A stretch of DNA of 64,000 nucleotides from JAJECS01 sp965262745 (GTDB lineage: Bacteria > Chloroflexota > UBA11872): positions 2,232,001 to 2,296,000 of the forward strand of contig OZ253558.1 in the NCBI GenBank assembly GCA_965262745.1, in the 5' to 3' direction. The notes under the pieces were generated by a model. The model saw nothing but the letters and a program-made list of their open reading frames with translations. It was not told the DNA's origin and did not search any database. The first letter of the stretch is position 1, and each line of letters begins with the position of its first letter. This document shows positions 16,331-25,697 of this stretch, in pieces. The position numbers and the translations under genes were made by a program.

Positions 16331-18031
16331 CTAAGCCGCCGCGGTGTGGCGGATGTCGTCAATAAGCATTTGCAACCGCGTCTCGCCGCCGAACGTGCGC
16401 AGATTCAGACGAAACGCAGCGTCGCAGCGTCGACCGGGCGGGAGCGCCTCGCGCAGATCCGCCTGCCCGAACCAGATGCCCTCGACATCGGCGCCCAACT
16501 CCGCAAAGCGCAGCGCCAGGTGCGTCGAGCCGACGACGCGGGTCCCGTCGATAGCAATATTCTCCACCACGAACCGCGGTTCACCATGCGCCTCGCCAAA
16601 TGGCCCCAATTTCCGGGTCATCTCATAGGTCTCCCAGGTCACCGTGCGTGGATAGACGCGGCAGTCGGCATCCAAGCGCGGCTGGGCCGGCGCCTCGACT
16701 CCCGCGCGCACCAACTCCCGCGCCAGACCGGCGCGCAGCTCGTCAACGCGCTCGGGCCGCACGGAGAACCCCGCCGCTCGGGCGTGCCCGCCCCAGGCAT
16801 CGAGCAGGTCCGCTTGCGTGCCCAGGATGTCGGAAAGCGGCACGTCCGCGGGCGCCCGCGCCGATCCGCGCACCATTCCATTCACGGACGTCCCCACGAA
16901 CGCGGGCAGCCCGGTGTGCTCCACCAGGCGGCTCGCCGCGAGCCCGACGACGCCCAGCGAAAACTCCTCGCCGATGGCGAAGACCAGGGGCTCCGCCGGG
17001 TCGATCTGCGACGCCGCCGCGTCCACCACGAGCTGCGTCAGGCGGCGGCGCTCGATGTTGAGGTTGTCAAGCTCGTGCGCCACCGATTCGGCCTCGACGG
17101 ACTGGTCGGCCTGCAGCAGCCGCAGCGCCAGATCGGCGCGTGCCAGCCGGCCGGCCGCGTTGAGCCGCGGGGCATAGCCAAAGGCGATGTCCGTGGCGTC
17201 GATGCGCGTGATAGGACGGCGCGCGATCTCACCCAGCGCACGCAGACCGCGGCGCTGGGTGCGCCGCAGCACATCCAGACCCTCGGCCACGAACGCCCGG
17301 TTCTCGTCACGCAGCGGCGCCAGGTCCGCGACAGTTCCCAGGGCTACCAGGTCGAGGAATTCCTCGGGATACGGCAGCCGCTCCGGCAGCTCCTCGGCCA
17401 GCGCCTGCACCAACTTGTAGGCCACGCCTACCCCGGCAAGCCCGCCAAACGGATAGGCGCAGCCCGGCTGGTTGGGATTCAGCACCGCCACCGCGCCGCT
17501 GTCCGCGCCGTCGCCGAGATGGTGGTCGGTGACGATCGTGTCGACGCCGTGCGCTTTCGCACGCGCGATGAGGTCCGCGCTGCCGGTTCCGCAGTCCACC
17601 GTGACCATGAGCCCCGGACCCTGCGCGCCGATCGCGTCGATCGCGTCACCGTTGAGCCCGTAGCCCTCCGTCAGGCGCTCGGGAATGTAGGGCGTCGCCT
17701 CAATGCCCAGCATGGCGAAGGTCTCCACCAGCAGCGCCGTGCCGGTGACGCCGTCGACGTCGTAGTCGCCGTACACGTGCACGCGCTCGCCCCGCTCGAG
17801 CGCCTGCGCCACCCGCGTCACCGCCGCGTCCATGCCGTCCAGCAGGTATGGATCGTGCGGCGGCAGCGGGCCGTCCAAAAACTCCCGGATCGCTGTGTCG
17901 TCGCTGTAGCCGCGGTTGTGGAGCAGCTGCACCGCCAGCGGCGGAATGTCGCCCAGCCGCGCAAAGAGCTCCTGCGGCGCGCGGCGGCGAATGTCCCAAA
18001 CCGCGCCGGTCAGGCTGCTCACGCCAAGCAT
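16331..18031 (-). CDS. recJ: Single-stranded-DNA exonuclease RecJ
   Basis: This 5'-3' exonuclease acts in RecF-pathway recombination and mismatch repair. DHH-family motifs are clear: DYDVD at 89-93, VDCGTG near 145-150, TDHHLG with DHH at 169-171, and GGLAGVGVAYKL. The DHHA1 domain follows (LAASRLVEHTGLPAF, and GGHARAAGFS). A C-terminal OB-like domain ends the protein. At 566 residues it is of normal length. It is the first gene of a recJ-rel operon; a 168-bp gap upstream separates it from the CBS-HEPN gene. Confidence 0.95.
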   Translation of the reverse strand: MLGVSSLTGAVWDIRRRAPQELFARLGDIPPLAVQLLHNRGYSDDTAIREFLDGPLPPHDPYLLDGMDAAVTRVAQALERGERVHVYGDYDVDGVTGTALLVETFAMLGIEATPYIPERLTEGYGLNGDAIDAIGAQGPGLMVTVDCGTGSADLIARAKAHGVDTIVTDHHLGDGADSGAVAVLNPNQPGCAYPFGGLAGVGVAYKLVQALAEELPERLPYPEEFLDLVALGTVADLAPLRDENRAFVAEGLDVLRRTQRRGLRALGEIARRPITRIDATDIAFGYAPRLNAAGRLARADLALRLLQADQSVEAESVAHELDNLNIERRRLTQLVVDAAASQIDPAEPLVFAIGEEFSLGVVGLAASRLVEHTGLPAFVGTSVNGMVRGSARAPADVPLSDILGTQADLLDAWGGHARAAGFSVRPERVDELRAGLARELVRAGVEAPAQPRLDADCRVYPRTVTWETYEMTRKLGPFGEAHGEPRFVVENIAIDGTRVVGSTHLALRFAELGADVEGIWFGQADLREALPPGRRCDAAFRLNLRTFGGETRLQMLIDDIRHTAAA

Positions 18032-18198
18032 CGGAAGTGCGGCATGCCGCTAGGGTACTCCCGTCGTCTCCGTGCGGCAGCCACTGGCCACTCCGCCCGC
18101 TTCCGCTGTCTATCCTGGCCTCAGCGCCGCCAGAAGTCCTTCACACCACGGCGTGCGAGGATTCACGCACGTCGGCCCTCCGAATCGAGATCTCACTA

Positions 18199-19217
18199 TC
18201 AATATGACCCCATCCGGTCTAGGTCCCGAAAAAACCTCGCAAAATCCTGCAATTGCTCCACATCACCAGGATCAAGTCCATCTGGAGAAAAGTGCATCAC
18301 ATCATTCCGGATTTTCCTGATCTTATCTAAATTATTTATAAATTTTCCCCGATCGATTGACAAGCTCAGCCCGTGCCAATTCTCTCTATCCTCTAGCAGT
18401 CGAATGTAGTTACCAAACGTCAGATCAGCCAAGCCTTCAATCTGCGTGCCCTCGTCTTGGTTGGCTGACGCATTCCGTAGTTTCTCCACGGTAAATTTTC
18501 TATGGACAAGCTTGCGCAAATAGCCCTCGATCTCTCCAACAACCAGAAACGGCCCAGTAAGCTGCTTAAATTGTTGCACCAGATCGCTTGCTGTCACAAT
18601 GCCAGTTATGTTTTTGCTTTTATCCTTAGACTAATACATAGTCATTTTCCGATATATGTCTAACGGCATCGAAGAAATGGTCGTTAATCGAGACCTCACT
18701 TGCCGGATCCATACAATCCTTGACCAGAGGGCACTCATGCCCTAGGGCCAGTCGTGACCCAATGGATTTCCAGGTTACTACACCCTTCAGCTCGCGTTCG
18801 CCTGAGATCACCGGGACCTGGGAATAATCATGCATTAAGCATCAATGTAGTAGCGGTGCAAAGAGGGTTGTCCGGCCTTACTCTGGTTGGGGGTGTATTT
18901 GCTGCGGGAAACGCGCCAATCCTAACGGTCGGATCATCCAGGCCTTCAGAAGTGTCTCGGGGTTGATCGCCCGTGGGTACGAGCTCAAACCGTATCGTGG
19001 CATCGATATAAGGAAACTCGAAATCTGGAACAGTCCTGAGGTCCAGATCGTCCATGACATTCCGGACCATGTTTACGAGATATTTGGTTCGCCTTTCGTA
19101 GTTGAACCATCTTATTAATTCTCTTACTGTATATTTCGTTGGCTCAGGTATTACGCCCTGTTCTTGAGCACTTTTGATTTGTTCTGCTATTTGCCTAAGC
19201 TTGTCGCGCCCGTTCAT
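18199..19217 (-). pseudogene. CBS-domain pair with C-terminal HEPN-like domain, two frameshifts
   Basis: Three consecutive frames make one protein of about 339 residues. An N-terminal helical domain (19217 to about 18950) is followed by CBS 1 (DPTVRIGAFPAA to GVVTWKSIGS), CBS 2 (VKDCMDP to NITGIVTASDL) and a C-terminal domain. The last ends KFINNLDKIRKIRNDVMHF, which has the R-x4-H signature of HEPN ribonucleases. At both junctions one extra T creates a stop: GCA-TGA at about 18831-18836 and GTC-TAA at about 18626-18631. Skipping one T restores the frame each time. CBS pairs bind adenine nucleotides, so the intact protein may be a nucleotide-gated RNase; this is inferred. Base use is AT-rich compared with the neighbours. 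Alternatives are programmed +1 shifts or read errors. Confidence 0.7.
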
Positions 19218-19378
19218 TTGCTGTACAACCGAATGTACACTCAGGTATTCGAGTTGCCGACTATACCACCGTTGGTGTGAGAGAGGTTGGATAGTTGGCT
19301 GGGAGATCGGCGCTGTGCTATCTGCTGGCGGCGGGCTATGCTCACCCGCCCCGACGCTGCGGCATAGAAAGGCCCACC

Positions 19379-20263
19379 ATGGATCATGCGCCCGGCTCCG
19401 CGGCCGTCGGCATGATCGACTTCAACCGCTCCTTCATCACCTGGACCATCGATTGGGCCGAGCCCGACCCGGTCTATGCCTATCCCGGCGGCTTCGTCGG
19501 TGAGCCGGGCGAGGCCACGACCAGCCGCGTGCAGATCGACGCCGCCTACGAGATCGTCGATGAGGCGCGGGGGGAGACGTGCACGCTCTATCTCTCCGCA
19601 CCCTGCCGCTCCGAGTTCATCATTGCCAAGGACAACCTGTTTCAGGTGCCCAACGGCGAGTTCCGCGCCGCCGTCAACGACGCGTGCATGGTGCCCATCG
19701 CCGCCGAGCCCAGCTGGCAGGATGAGGGCACGCGACGGCAGCCAATCGGCAGCCGGTTCGCGGACTTCGACATTGACGTGCGCGCCAATGACGCCGTCGC
19801 CCTTGCGTCTTCCGATGAGGTGGTGGCGGCCTCGCTGGCGGGCGACCGCCTGAACGCGCGGTCCACCTATCGGGACGCCGCGCGTGGCCTCGCGGTGACC
19901 GTCGAATACCCGATCAAGCTCATCAACCTGCACGCCGGCGGCGGCCGCTATCAGGTGTGCACCGGCGCGGTGGCGCTGCCCGACCTCGCGACCTGGGACG
20001 GCGCGGGGGTCGACCGGGTCTTCGTGGCCCACGCGGCCTTCACCGCCGCCGACCACGTGGAGTTCATCCTGCGGCGGAGCATCGAGCTGGCCGAGCAGGA
20101 GCTGGCGTGGGCGGCCGCCGTGCGCGGGCGCGACCGCTACCAGCGGCGCACGCCCGGGGAGGCAGCCGAGCGGCCGCACCCCCGCGCCGCCGGCTACTAC
20201 GAGACCTGGGAGTTGGCGGCGGCCAACACCATCCTGCGGGCCACTGGAGCCGAGCGCCGGTGA
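19379..20263 (+). CDS. Unrecognised family, first of a tandem paralog pair
   Basis: The 294-residue protein starts at the ATG 19379 (MDHAPGSAAV); a frame open from 19295 gives residues with no counterpart in the paralog. I do not recognise the family. It shares with the next gene, in the same order: IDF-RS-FTW, PDPVYAYPGGFVGEPG, NLFQVPNGEFR, LNARSTYRDAARGL, VTVEYPI, ALPDLATWDGAGV, RVFVAHAAF and EFILRRS, then VRGRDR. Absence of a signal peptide suggests the cytoplasm. Cysteines (ETCTLY, APCRSE, DACMVP) are only partly kept in the partner. Its stop overlaps the next GTG start by 4 bases, so the two are coupled and could form a heteromer. Confidence 0.8.
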   Translation: MDHAPGSAAVGMIDFNRSFITWTIDWAEPDPVYAYPGGFVGEPGEATTSRVQIDAAYEIVDEARGETCTLYLSAPCRSEFIIAKDNLFQVPNGEFRAAVNDACMVPIAAEPSWQDEGTRRQPIGSRFADFDIDVRANDAVALASSDEVVAASLAGDRLNARSTYRDAARGLAVTVEYPIKLINLHAGGGRYQVCTGAVALPDLATWDGAGVDRVFVAHAAFTAADHVEFILRRSIELAEQELAWAAAVRGRDRYQRRTPGEAAERPHPRAAGYYETWELAAANTILRATGAERR

Positions 20264-21117
20264 TCGACTTCGCGCGCTCGCACTTCACCTGGGACGGCCT
20301 GCCCCACCGGCCGGACCCGTTCTTCCGCTATCCCGGCGGTTTCGTGGGCGCGCCCGGCGACGCCTACCAGGTGCGCATCGGTTACGACGCCGTCTGCACG
20401 ATCCGCGGAGACCGCGACTTGCCGCCGCTGGAGATATTCCTGCTGCAGCCCTGTCTCGCCGAATACACCATCGCCGACCGGAACCTGTTCCAGGTCCCCA
20501 GCCAGGAGTTCCGCGTGGCCCTGAGCCGCACGCACGGCATCCCCATCGCCTCGCGTCCGTCCACGGAATGCGAGGCGACCGCGCCGTCGCCGCGCGCCGG
20601 CCGCTATGCCGGGACGCAGTTCACCACGCACGTCGTCCCGGACGCCCAGCCAGTGCGTGACGCCGCCGCCCTCATACGCGCCGTGCGGGCGCAGCGAATC
20701 TTGAACGCCCGCATCAGCTACCGCGACGAGGCGCGCGGGCTGACCGTCACGCTGGAATTCCCGATCCGCACGATCAACGTCGAGCCCACGAAGCGCTTGT
20801 TTCAGGTCGACGCCGGGCCGCTGGCGCTTCCCGATCTCGAGACGTGGGACGGCGCCATGGTTTCGCGGGTCTTCCTGGCCCACGCGGCCTTCAGCGACTG
20901 GGACCGCACGGAGTTCATCCTGCGGCGGGAGGTCGAGCCGCTGGCGACCCAGGACTGGTGGTGGGAAGTGCGCGGGCGGGACCGCCGCGCCCTGCATGAC
21001 CCACCGCGCACGCCCGACGACCCGCCGGCGCCGCTGCCGCGCCGACCGCCGACGCTCTACAACGAGACGCTGGCCATGCCCGCCCGCATCGAGATCCTCA
21101 TCGCGCCCGACGGCTAG
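20260..21117 (+). CDS. Unrecognised family, second of a tandem paralog pair
   Basis: The protein is 285 residues from the GTG at 20260, whose GTGA overlap with the first gene's stop fixes the start. It repeats all shared blocks of the first: IDFARSHFTW, RYPGGFVGAPGDA, NLFQVPSQEFR, LNARISYRDEARGL, VTLEFPI, ALPDLETWDGAMV, RVFLAHAAF, EFILRREV and VRGRDRR. It then adds a proline-rich tail (PPRTPDDPPAPLPRRPP) that ends MPARIEILIAPDG. The two are old duplicates (identity clearly well below full length), yet lengths and motif order are conserved. No catalytic triad or nucleotide-binding loop stands out, and the WDG, PGGF and RDEARG blocks are the best candidates for functional sites. It converges on the LiaF-like gene. 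Confidence 0.8.
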   Translation: MIDFARSHFTWDGLPHRPDPFFRYPGGFVGAPGDAYQVRIGYDAVCTIRGDRDLPPLEIFLLQPCLAEYTIADRNLFQVPSQEFRVALSRTHGIPIASRPSTECEATAPSPRAGRYAGTQFTTHVVPDAQPVRDAAALIRAVRAQRILNARISYRDEARGLTVTLEFPIRTINVEPTKRLFQVDAGPLALPDLETWDGAMVSRVFLAHAAFSDWDRTEFILRREVEPLATQDWWWEVRGRDRRALHDPPRTPDDPPAPLPRRPPTLYNETLAMPARIEILIAPDG

Positions 21118-21138
21118 CCGCGCGTGCCGCGCGCGTCG

Positions 21139-21942
21139 TCAGGCGTGCCGGATCCGGACCGTGCCCAGGTGCGACGATCCCTGCACCAGCAGGTGCACGA
21201 AGCCGGCGTCTGGGTCGGGCTCGGCGTTTTTGCGGAAGCCCTGCTTGCGCTCGCCGAGCAGACGCATGGGCGAAATCCAGGTACTGGGTTTGGGACCGGT
21301 ATTGAGCCCGTTCAGACGAGCCTCGAGGACGATGCGCGCCAGCGTGGTGCTCACGTTGTGACTAACTCGCCACCATGCCGGAACGACCACGTCCATCCGA
21401 CCGGCAACGCACGACACGTTCAGAATCGCCGGTGGGCGCGTGATGTCAGCAAGCCTCAGATCAACGACGACATCGCAGAACTGGCAGCTGATTTCACCCC
21501 GCCGGACGTCGCCCCGCGCATTCAGGATTGATCCCGTATGCGTGAGGTCCACGCGGCTGTCCTGCCACCCGCGCAATCGCACCGTCCGCTGTGGGCTGAG
21601 GGCGCCGGCCCGCCACAGGATGCCGAGGGCAACGATCACGTAGGCGATCCAGAGCCCTGCGCGCGTGCCGCCGCTGAACTCGTCGAGCACGGCCACCTGC
21701 ACCAGCAGCCCGGCGCTCGCCATGAGCCACCCGACCGGGTGCCGCGGGCCGATGTCGTAGGCCGTGGATAGTCCGAACAGGACCAGCAGGATCGTCAGCA
21801 GGTCCCAGATATCGAGCACGCCGGTCGCGCGCAGGATCACCCACAAGAAGATGGCGCACCCGAAGACACCTCGCACAAACACCGGAGAGTCGAGCAGCCT
21901 GCACCAGAGCGGCTGACGCATGCGGTTGCGCGGCTTAGACAT
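21139..21942 (-). CDS. LiaF-like membrane protein
   Basis: The start is at MSKPRNRMRQ (21942); upstream codons in the frame look unconserved. Four membrane helices follow, around FGCAIFLWVILRA, DLLTILLVLFGL, GWLMASAGLLVQVAVL and GLWIAYVIVALGIL. The C-terminal cytoplasmic or surface beta domain repeats strands of the kind found in LiaF/DUF2154 proteins (FCDVVVDLRLADI, then VAGRMDVVVPAWWRVS). LiaF proteins tune cell-envelope stress signalling through a LiaR/LiaS pair, but no kinase or regulator lies here. Three of the four helices and the DVVVPAWW motif make the family likely; the stress role is inferred. Confidence 0.65.
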   Translation of the reverse strand: MSKPRNRMRQPLWCRLLDSPVFVRGVFGCAIFLWVILRATGVLDIWDLLTILLVLFGLSTAYDIGPRHPVGWLMASAGLLVQVAVLDEFSGGTRAGLWIAYVIVALGILWRAGALSPQRTVRLRGWQDSRVDLTHTGSILNARGDVRRGEISCQFCDVVVDLRLADITRPPAILNVSCVAGRMDVVVPAWWRVSHNVSTTLARIVLEARLNGLNTGPKPSTWISPMRLLGERKQGFRKNAEPDPDAGFVHLLVQGSSHLGTVRIRHA

Positions 21943-22174
21943 GGGATCGTCCACCGTGAACCTGGCGACGCCTGCGGGCGCTGTGGGGGGAAACCTGTCT
22001 CGACCTAGGCCAAAAGCCGGCGCAGGCAGCCTGGTCTGCCCGGCCACTCAGGGCGTCGGCAACCGCGCTGGTCAGCGACGAATTCTCGGCTCGCTGCATG
22101 ACGCACCCCTCACCGCGGAGCATATCAAGAGACCACGTTCGCCAGACCGCGCGACGGACCCGGGTAACGGCCCC

Positions 22175-22201
22175 GTGATTCCTGCTTCCGCGGGAATCTA
22201 G
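22175..22201. repeat. REP-type palindrome (degenerate GTGATTCC..GGAATC)
   Basis: GATTCCTGC and GCGGGAATC flank a 4-base loop. This is a diverged copy of the intergenic CGTCATTCCCGCGNNNGCGGGAATC palindrome common in many bacterial genomes. A better copy is at 58542-58568. It lies in the gap after the M20 peptidase gene. Confidence 0.55.
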
Positions 22202-22266
22202 CCCCCGACGTCCCAGCCCAGGAACCAGCGTGCCGAGTTGATTTTTTGCTTGAACTGCTGCCCGTC

Positions 22267-23454
22267 CTAGCCCTCGACGCCGCAGAACTCCATCGCCGCC
22301 AGGGCGTAGAGCGCGGCCGTCTGGTGCAGCCGCTCGACCGACACGCGCTCATGGTCCGAGTGGGCCGTGGCGTACTCCGGGCCGCAGCACACCACCGGCA
22401 GCGAGGCCGCGTTGGCAAAGATGTTGGCGTCGGTGACCAGCGCCAGGCCGATGCGCGGCAGCGCGGCGCCGGTCGCGGCGGGCGCCGCGGTCTCCAGGGC
22501 GCGCACCAGCGGGTGGTCGGCAGGCGTCTCGAAGGGCTCGTGGGGCGCGTCCAGGGAAAACTCCGCCTCCAGTCCTGAGCGCCGCGAGACCCACTCACAC
22601 AGCTCTCGCAACTCCGCCTCAATCTCGGTGGCCGTCAACCCGTGCCGCCAGCGGCGGGTACCCCGCAGCGTGAGAGGCGTTGGCAGCCGGTTCGGGTAGT
22701 CGCCGCCCGCGATCAGGCCGACGTCGACGCGCTGGCGGCCGCAGAGCGGATGCGGCGTCTCCGCCTCGAACCGCGCTTCCCATTCGGCAAATTCCTCCAG
22801 GATCGCGCCCGCCCAGCGCGCGGGATTCGCCGCGAAGGGCACATGGAGCGTGTGCACGATGCCCCGCGCGCTGCTGAGCGTGATGCGGAACATCGCCGCG
22901 CCCAGTCCGGCGATCCAGATGGCCTGCGGTCCCTCGGCGATGATCACCGCCGCCGCCGGGATGTCGCCGGCGCGGATGCGCTCCACCAGTCGCAGCGGCC
23001 CTTCCTTCTTGCCGACCGGGGTTTCATGCCCAACGACCCCCGACAGCCAGAGGTCCGAGCGGAGCCGCACGCGCGCCCGCCGCAGCGCCATCGCGGCATG
23101 CACCATCGCGACCAGACCGCCCTTCATGTCCTCCGCGCCGCGGCCGATAACCCAGCCGTCCCGCAGGTCAGGCGGGTCGCTGGCGCCGCGCGGGATGGTG
23201 TCGATGTGGCCGTTCAAGAGCAGCGGACGCCCGGGCGCCGTTCCCGCGAGGCGCGCGTAGACGTTGGGACGCTCGGGAATGAAGCGGTCGACCTCGACCT
23301 CGAGGCCGGCCCGCTCGCAAAGCTCGACGAAGTGCTCGCCGCCGGCACCCTCCGCACCGGTCTCGCTGGGTACCCGAACGAAGGCAAGCGTGTCCCGCGC
23401 GATGGCCTCGGGGTCCAGCTGCGCTAGGACCTGCTGATAGGACACGGGCGGCAT
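22267..23454 (-). CDS. M20-family metallopeptidase (ArgE/DapE-type)
   Basis: The 395-residue di-zinc hydrolase cuts acyl-amino acids or small peptides. H83 and D85 in NGHIDTIP start the metal site, and D109 in GRGAEDMKGG bridges the two zincs. The usual catalytic Glu-Glu pair of M20 enzymes appears as H143-E144 in VVGHETPVG, so the first position differs and one metal ligand may be swapped. A dimerisation domain lies in the middle and the last histidine may be in TAHSDHERV. The product (peptide, acyl amino acid or carbamate) cannot be read from the sequence. It is transcribed away from the oxidoreductase gene across a 61-bp divergent gap. Confidence 0.85.
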   Translation of the reverse strand: MPPVSYQQVLAQLDPEAIARDTLAFVRVPSETGAEGAGGEHFVELCERAGLEVEVDRFIPERPNVYARLAGTAPGRPLLLNGHIDTIPRGASDPPDLRDGWVIGRGAEDMKGGLVAMVHAAMALRRARVRLRSDLWLSGVVGHETPVGKKEGPLRLVERIRAGDIPAAAVIIAEGPQAIWIAGLGAAMFRITLSSARGIVHTLHVPFAANPARWAGAILEEFAEWEARFEAETPHPLCGRQRVDVGLIAGGDYPNRLPTPLTLRGTRRWRHGLTATEIEAELRELCEWVSRRSGLEAEFSLDAPHEPFETPADHPLVRALETAAPAATGAALPRIGLALVTDANIFANAASLPVVCCGPEYATAHSDHERVSVERLHQTAALYALAAMEFCGVEG

Positions 23455-23515
23455 TCCGCAGGCTTGGGGCCGTCCATACTAGACTCTGCGCGCGGCAGAC
23501 GGCGGGGAGCGACCC

Positions 23516-24496
23516 ATGCTAAAGGCAGTCATGATCGGCGCCGGGGGGCGCGCCACACGCGCGCACTACCCCACGCTCGCCGGCGCGGACGATGTGAGCC
23601 TCGAGGCCGTCTGCGACCTGGACTCGGAGCGGCTGGCCAGCGCCGCGGACGCCTACGACATTCCCCGGCGCTATACGGACCACCGCCGCATGCTCGACGA
23701 GGTCGACTGCGACGTGGTCTACGCCATCATGCAGCCCTATCACGTGTGTCAGGTGGCCGTGGACGCGCTGGACGCGGGCAAGCACGTCATGGTCGAGAAG
23801 CCGCCCGGCGCCAACTCGACAGAGGCCGTGCGCATCGCCGCGGCCGCCACGCGCAACGACCGGCTGGCATGCGTGGCACTGCAGCGCCGCTGGACGCCGC
23901 TGATCCGCGCCGCCAAGCAACGCGTGGAGGCGCGCGGCCCCATCCGCTTCGTCCTGGCGGGCATGCACAAGCACCCGTCGCATCAGCCGCCGGAGTCGCT
24001 GCGGATCAACGTGATGTACGACCGCGACATCCACATGATCGACTTCGTCCGCTGGGTGTGCGGCGGTGAGTGGGACGAGGTGCTCAGCCGCGTCGACAGC
24101 GCCTATACGGATTGGATGAACGCCAATCAGTCCGTCATCGCCTTCAGGTCGGGCGCGCTGGCGGTGCACACGGCCATCGGTCACGCGGGCAGCCGCTATT
24201 ACCGCATCGAGCTGCACGGCAACGGCATCAGCGCCTATCTGAACCCGCCGGGGTATGGCGAGGTCTTTGCCGACGGCGCCGGCGCGCCCGAGATTCTCGA
24301 CGCCGCCAGCCTCACGGGAGACCCTCACGGGCAGCTGGACGAGGGCGTGGCGGCGCTGCACCGCGACTTCCGGGACTGCATCCGCGAGGGCCGCGAGCCG
24401 CTCACCAGCATCCACGACGTGGTACCCAGCATGCGGCTGCTCGAGCAGATCGGACAGCTCGACCCCCACGGCCAGCCGCTCACGGCCGGAGGCTGA
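23516..24496 (+). CDS. Gfo/Idh/MocA-family NAD(P)-dependent oxidoreductase
   Basis: These cytoplasmic dehydrogenases act on sugars or inositols. The Rossmann loop is MIGAGGRATRAHY at 6-18, and the family's EKPPG is at 94-98 (MVEKPPGAN), with the lysine as catalytic base helper. The C-terminal domain keeps DRDIHMIDFVRW, with the aspartate-histidine pair needed for hydride transfer. At 326 residues it is of normal length. The ATG at 23516 has a GGAG-type site before it. Sugar genes elsewhere in the window (GH127, rhamnose mutarotase) fit a sugar role, but no direct operon link is seen. Confidence 0.9.
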   Translation: MLKAVMIGAGGRATRAHYPTLAGADDVSLEAVCDLDSERLASAADAYDIPRRYTDHRRMLDEVDCDVVYAIMQPYHVCQVAVDALDAGKHVMVEKPPGANSTEAVRIAAAATRNDRLACVALQRRWTPLIRAAKQRVEARGPIRFVLAGMHKHPSHQPPESLRINVMYDRDIHMIDFVRWVCGGEWDEVLSRVDSAYTDWMNANQSVIAFRSGALAVHTAIGHAGSRYYRIELHGNGISAYLNPPGYGEVFADGAGAPEILDAASLTGDPHGQLDEGVAALHRDFRDCIREGREPLTSIHDVVPSMRLLEQIGQLDPHGQPLTAGG

Positions 24497-24603
24497 CCGC
24501 ACCGAAAGCGTCCAACGTGCGTCGCGAGCGGGAGGACTCCATGCTGTCGGCAGCCGCACATATGGACGGTCTTGGTAAGGACCCAACGGATAGGGTCGCT
24601 CGC

Positions 24604-25539
24604 ATGACAGAGACGCTGAAGGTATTCCTCGCGGCCCTCGTCGTGACGGTGCTGGCAATCGCGTGCGGCCCGGACGGCGGAGCGCAGCCGGTGGCGCGCG
24701 ACGATGCCATGCCCGCAACCACGCGGGTGTGGCCGGAAAGCTGGCCGGTCCCGCCGCTGCCAGTCATGTGGTTGGTGCACCCGAGCGAGTCGATCTGGGG
24801 CTCGCCCCTTTCCTACTGCTGGCACCTCGACCAGGACTCCGATCGCGTCTGCCAGGAATACGATATTTGGTCGGGGGTCAATGCGTACCCCGAGGCCGTC
24901 CCAGGCAAGCAGATCCGCGTCAGGATCGAGTCCGAGACCCTGCCGGACAACGTGTTCGCGCAGGTGTTCACCCGGCACGGAAACCTCATGGTCGATTTCC
25001 TGCGACTGGGGCCGGCGTATCCGGTGCTCGATCTCGACTTAGCCCCCGGGGACTACCACATCCGCGTGATCGGGCAATGGCTATACCACGACGCCACCGC
25101 CTACCTCGAACGGCGGTACAACGAGGTCGCCTACGAGTTTGGCCTGCACGTCCCTGGCGCGGTCGAGCTGATCGGCGGGTGTGACACTACGGAAATCGGT
25201 GGCGACCTGAGCATCGTGCTGCGCTCGCTCGACGACCGGCTGCGCACGGCGGCTGACAGCGCCAACCGCGCCGGCTGCCGCTTCAACAAGCCCATTGCCC
25301 GAGTCTTGTTGACCCTGGACACGGGCGCCCAGACGTATACGGAAGATTTCCACATCGACCCGCCGGCGCCGATCGTCGGCTTCCCGCTGCCCGAAGATCT
25401 GGTCTCGGCGAAGAGCGCCGGGCCGCTGCCGCCCGGCGAATACTCACGCCGGATGGTCGCGATTACCGAGCACGGCGACGAGTTCGACATCACGAGCCTC
25501 GACGCCTTCCTCACGATCATCACCGTAGCCGGACGCTGA
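24604..25539 (+). CDS. Lipoprotein of unknown function
   Basis: From the ATG at 24604 the protein starts with a lipoprotein signal (MTETLKVFLAALVVTVLAIAC) whose lipobox LAIAC ends at C21. The mature part is about 290 residues, with scattered cysteines (SYCWHLDQDSDRVCQEY, then GGCDTT and RAGCRF), so disulfides outside the cell are plausible. GDYHIRVIGQWLYH and PPGEYSRRMVAITEHG look like beta strands of an immunoglobulin-like or repeat fold. I do not recognise the family. It follows the oxidoreductase after 107 bp on the same strand. Confidence 0.65.
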   Translation: MTETLKVFLAALVVTVLAIACGPDGGAQPVARDDAMPATTRVWPESWPVPPLPVMWLVHPSESIWGSPLSYCWHLDQDSDRVCQEYDIWSGVNAYPEAVPGKQIRVRIESETLPDNVFAQVFTRHGNLMVDFLRLGPAYPVLDLDLAPGDYHIRVIGQWLYHDATAYLERRYNEVAYEFGLHVPGAVELIGGCDTTEIGGDLSIVLRSLDDRLRTAADSANRAGCRFNKPIARVLLTLDTGAQTYTEDFHIDPPAPIVGFPLPEDLVSAKSAGPLPPGEYSRRMVAITEHGDEFDITSLDAFLTIITVAGR

Positions 25540-25697
25540 CCCGGCAGTCGCCGGCTCAGACCAAGGGCTCGCAGGGAATATGCGAAGGACGGCAATGGGG
25601 CCTATCGCTGTGCAGGTTTCGCCAAGGCCTGCAAGGGCGTGAAGATGCCGGTGGCGGCCGACGCTGGCGGAGAAGACCAGCGGGACCTAGTTGGCCC

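Noticed and set aside
16346..18409. An open plus-strand frame of 687 codons opposite recJ
   Set aside because: Same mirror effect; rich in Arg, His, Gln and Ala with no domain. RecJ is certain on the other strand.
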